From positions 1-7,062 of the forward strand of contig WRCJ01000078.1 in the NCBI GenBank assembly GCA_009784085.1: a stretch of 7,062 nucleotides of DNA, in the 5' to 3' direction. A model generated the notes under the pieces. It saw only the letters and a list, made by a program, of their open reading frames with translations. It did no database searches and was not told where the DNA came from. Origin of the DNA: Oscillospiraceae bacterium. GTDB lineage: Bacteria > Bacillota > Clostridia > Oscillospirales > UBA929. Each line of letters begins with the position of its first letter. Within the stretch, counting starts at the first letter, position 1. The position numbers were made by a program, and so were the translations under genes. Positions 5,818 through 7,062 of the stretch are shown in pieces.

Positions 5818-5872
5818 GCGTAACACACCCACCCCAAACAAACGGGAGCATAGCGGCAACACGCTGCGAATA

Positions 5873-5915
5873 TGCGAAAATGCGGTGTTCGGATGCCCGG
5901 GCGCCGCATTTCGCA
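5873..5915. other. Long imperfect hairpin between rpmF and the DUF512 gene
   Basis: TGCGAAAATGCGG (5873-5885) pairs with CCGCATTTCGCA (5904-5915): twelve base pairs with one bulged A. The loop contains the palindrome GCCCGGGC (5895-5902). It starts five bases after the rpmF stop codon. On the mRNA strand no T-run follows, so it is not a canonical terminator. It may be an RNA processing or stability element separating rpmF from the downstream genes. Confidence 0.6.
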
Positions 5916-5919
5916 AGAC

Positions 5920-6123
5920 CTACTTTTTCTTCTTCTTTTTGTCGACTTCGAGCCTCAGGACATCCCTGCCGTTGTACGTGCCGCATGCCCTGCAAACCCT
6001 ATGGGACAACTTGAGTTCGCCGCATTTTGGGCAGGGCGTGAGCACGGGCGTTTCCAGCTTCCAGTGCGCGCTACGCCGCAAATGCTTGCGTTGCTTTGAT
6101 ATCTTACTCTTGGGGACCGCCAT
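5920..6123 (-). CDS. rpmF: 50S ribosomal protein L32, zinc-binding form
   Basis: A structural protein of the large ribosomal subunit. The 67-residue product begins MAVPKSKISKQRKHLRRSAH, typical for L32, and has two CxxC pairs (C31/C34 and C44/C47) that form a zinc ribbon. The end is an unusual run of six lysines. ATG at 6123 follows AAGGTGGTG with good spacing. The gene comes 45 bases after yceD, an arrangement conserved across bacteria. In many bacteria plsX follows rpmF; here the DUF512 gene follows instead. Identity is secure. Confidence 0.98.
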   Translation of the reverse strand: MAVPKSKISKQRKHLRRSAHWKLETPVLTPCPKCGELKLSHRVCRACGTYNGRDVLRLEVDKKKKKK

Positions 6124-6140
6124 ATAGGAATCACCACCTT

Positions 6141-6174
6141 AGTTATAACTCACTACTCACAATTGATATCAATT
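6141..6174. promoter_or_regulatory. Two palindromes in the yceD-rpmF gap
   Basis: AATTGATATCAATT (6161-6174) is a perfect 14-bp palindrome that includes the yceD stop codon, and AGTTATAACT (6141-6150) is a perfect 10-bp palindrome just upstream of the rpmF RBS. On the mRNA strand TTGATA and TATAAC could form a weak promoter for rpmF, but the spacing of 19 is poor. Function is unproven. Confidence 0.4.
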
Positions 6175-6633
6175 ATCCTCAACCCCCGGCCCGCATGCGC
6201 AAGGGCCATCGTTCAGGTTTTGCCCACACCAGGGGCACAAGCCGCAACAATCCTCGCGGCACAGGCGCTGGGATTCCATGGATAGCACCAAGGGCGGGAT
6301 CAACGCCTCGTCGAGATCCAGCCAGCCGCCTTTCACCAGCATAATCTCATCATCGGCATCCCCGGCCAGTGTCTCGGCCAGCGTCTGTGAGACAGGGAGC
6401 TCCATGGGTTTGGTGAATTGCAAGAGGCAACGGTCGCAGATTAGGTGCAATACCGTACGCATCATGGCGTCCAGCGTGACAAGGCCGGCCGTGTTCTTCA
6501 CATGGCCATCTATTTCGATCGGCGCCGCGAAAGGGCGGCCAAAGGGGAACGACATCCCCGGCAGGTCGAGCTGGTGGCGAAACGGCGCCGCCGCGCCCGG
6601 CTGCTCCATGACAGCCCGCAAATCCAGCATCAT
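6169..6633 (-). CDS. yceD: YceD/DUF177 family protein (23S rRNA accumulation protein)
   Basis: Members of this family lie upstream of rpmF in most bacteria and are linked to 23S rRNA accumulation or ribosome assembly; the mechanism is not settled. The protein is 154 residues. It has CDRC (66-69) in the central part and a cysteine-rich C-terminus, LCREDCCGLCPWCGQNLN (about 124-141) followed by CAC (145-147), the typical family ending and a probable zinc site. ATG 6633 is chosen because GGGGAGG precedes it by about eight bases; ATG 6630 is the next codon. The frame is open back to 6708, but that would run into tRNA-His, so the longer form is rejected. It lies 32 bases after tRNA-His with no terminator between, and 45 bases before rpmF. 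Confidence 0.93.
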   Translation of the reverse strand: MMLDLRAVMEQPGAAAPFRHQLDLPGMSFPFGRPFAAPIEIDGHVKNTAGLVTLDAMMRTVLHLICDRCLLQFTKPMELPVSQTLAETLAGDADDEIMLVKGGWLDLDEALIPPLVLSMESQRLCREDCCGLCPWCGQNLNDGPCACGPGVEDN

Positions 6634-6665
6634 AACCGGCCCCTCCCCGAGGATCCTTTCGTATT

Positions 6666-6743
6666 TGGGGTGGATAATCGGACTTGAACCGACGGCCCCC
6701 AGAGCCACAATCTGGTGCTCTAACCACCTGAGCTATACCCACC
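6666..6743 (-). tRNA. tRNA-His (anticodon GTG), CCA encoded
   Basis: The minus strand folds into a full cloverleaf: acceptor GTGGGTA/TATCCAC, D stem GCTC/GAGC, anticodon stem CCAGA/TCTGG with loop TTGTGGC, and T arm GTCGG-TTCAAGT-CCGAT. The extra 5' G (position -1, base 6743) opposite C73 is the identity mark of tRNA-His. CCA is encoded at 6666-6668. It is the second of two tRNAs on the same strand. Confidence 0.97.
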
Positions 6744-6750
6744 GTATCTG

Positions 6751-6798
6751 CATATGATGCATATGATGCACCTGGCACGCCTGGTACCTTGGCACGCT

Positions 6799-6805
<7 letters not shown>
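6751..6805. repeat. Short tandem repeats and tRNA-end copies between the two tRNAs
   Basis: CATATGATG occurs twice in tandem (6751-6768). It is followed by a run of related 8-9-mers: CCTGGCACG (6771), CCTGGTAC (6780), CTTGGCACG (6788) and CTTGGCACG (6797), which merges into the 3' end of tRNA-Arg. The 12-mer TGGCACGCCTGG at 6773-6784 is an exact copy of the tRNA-Arg 3' end including CCA (6799-6810). Confidence 0.85.
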
Positions 6806-6875
<70 letters not shown>

Positions 6876-6887
6876 ATATCGGCGCGA

Positions 6888-6930
6888 CGGCACGTACCGG
6901 GGTGCCGGGCATGTACCGGGCGCGTGCCGG
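6888..6930. repeat. GC-rich imperfect repeats in the tRNA leader
   Basis: CGGCAC (6888-6893) and GTGCCG (6902-6907) can form a hairpin, and a similar block with TGTACCGGG and GTGCCGG follows about 20 bases later. These lie in the part of the precursor removed from the 5' side of tRNA-Arg. Confidence 0.45.
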
Positions 6931-6940
6931 CGTAACAACT

Positions 6941-6969
6941 ATTATACGGATTATCGGGCTGTCTGTCAA
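6941..6969 (-). promoter_or_regulatory. Consensus sigma-70 promoter of the tRNA-yceD-rpmF transcript
   Basis: On the minus strand a perfect TTGACA (6964-6969) and a perfect TATAAT (6941-6946) are separated by exactly 17 bases. Transcription should start near 6934. No terminator is seen between the tRNAs and yceD, so this promoter probably also serves the protein genes downstream. Confidence 0.93.
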
Positions 6970-7062
6970 GCGTGGCCGCTTATTTTTTGCACGACGAACC
7001 CCGCCAACATAAAACCCGCGCATGCCGGCACCCAGGGGATGCTGGCCGGTACGCTACGCCGT
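6966..7062 (-). CDS. C-terminal end of an unidentified, probably membrane, protein (runs off right edge)
   Basis: Thirty-one codons of an open frame end in TGA at 6966-6968. The visible peptide includes SIPWVPACAGFMLAGFVV followed by a short polar end (QKISGHA), which fits a final transmembrane helix with a short tail. Too little is present to identify a family. The stop codon lies inside the -35 box of the tRNA promoter. A different minus-strand frame, rich in Arg and Cys, also stays open for most of this stretch but looks less like protein. Confidence 0.5.
   Translation of the reverse strand, partial: RRSVPASIPWVPACAGFMLAGFVVQKISGHA

Noticed and set aside
5044..5823. 259-codon plus-strand open frame opposite the DUF512 gene
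   Set aside because: It is a shadow of the minus-strand gene, rich in Arg, Gln and Pro as such frames usually are.
5818..5916. N-terminal extension of the DUF512 protein
   Set aside because: The PDZ domain starts right at ATG 5817; the extra residues overlap the hairpin and have no RBS.
6634..6708. N-terminal extension of YceD
   Set aside because: It would overlap tRNA-His, and a good RBS lies directly before ATG 6633.

Overview
The window looks like chromosomal housekeeping DNA from a GC-rich low-oxygen Firmicute (Bacillota, probably Clostridia). This is inferred from the strong AGGAGG-type ribosome binding sites, the small four-cysteine forms of ribosomal proteins L28 and L32, encoded CCA ends on the tRNAs, and the DUF512-der-plsY gene order typical of that group. 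The species cannot be named from the sequence. No phage, insertion sequence or CRISPR array is visible.

Reading leftwards on the minus strand from the right edge, the order is: the last 31 codons of an unidentified membrane protein; a perfect sigma-70 promoter (TTGACA, 17 bp, TATAAT); tRNA-Arg(TCT); tRNA-His(GTG); a YceD/DUF177 rRNA-accumulation protein; rpmF (L32); a DUF512 PDZ/radical-SAM-like protein; der (the double-GTPase ribosome assembly factor); and plsY (acyl-phosphate:glycerol-3-phosphate acyltransferase). There is no clear terminator between these genes, so they may form one long transcript serving translation (tRNAs, L32, Der, YceD) and the first step of phospholipid synthesis (PlsY). 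The left part holds rpmB (L28) on the plus strand, convergent with plsY; folC (folylpolyglutamate synthase) on the minus strand, divergent from rpmB; and a minus-strand gene running off the left edge that encodes a coiled-coil protein built from nearly identical 96-bp tandem repeats.

The most unusual element is the 3' end of plsY. After a complete, normal PlsY enzyme the frame continues without interruption for about 87 codons. This tail is nearly half Lys/Arg, with one acidic residue, and ends in five Ala-Lys units separated by Gly, like a histone-H1-type tail. An in-frame ATG pair preceded by AAGGGG at the junction could also allow the tail to be made as a separate small basic protein. The last codons and stop of plsY coincide with the intrinsic terminator hairpin of the convergent rpmB gene.

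Smaller points of interest are short tandem repeats in almost every intergenic gap (7, 9 and 12 bp units), a duplication of the tRNA-Arg 3' end including CCA, a 14-bp palindrome over the yceD stop codon, and a long hairpin between rpmF and the DUF512 gene.
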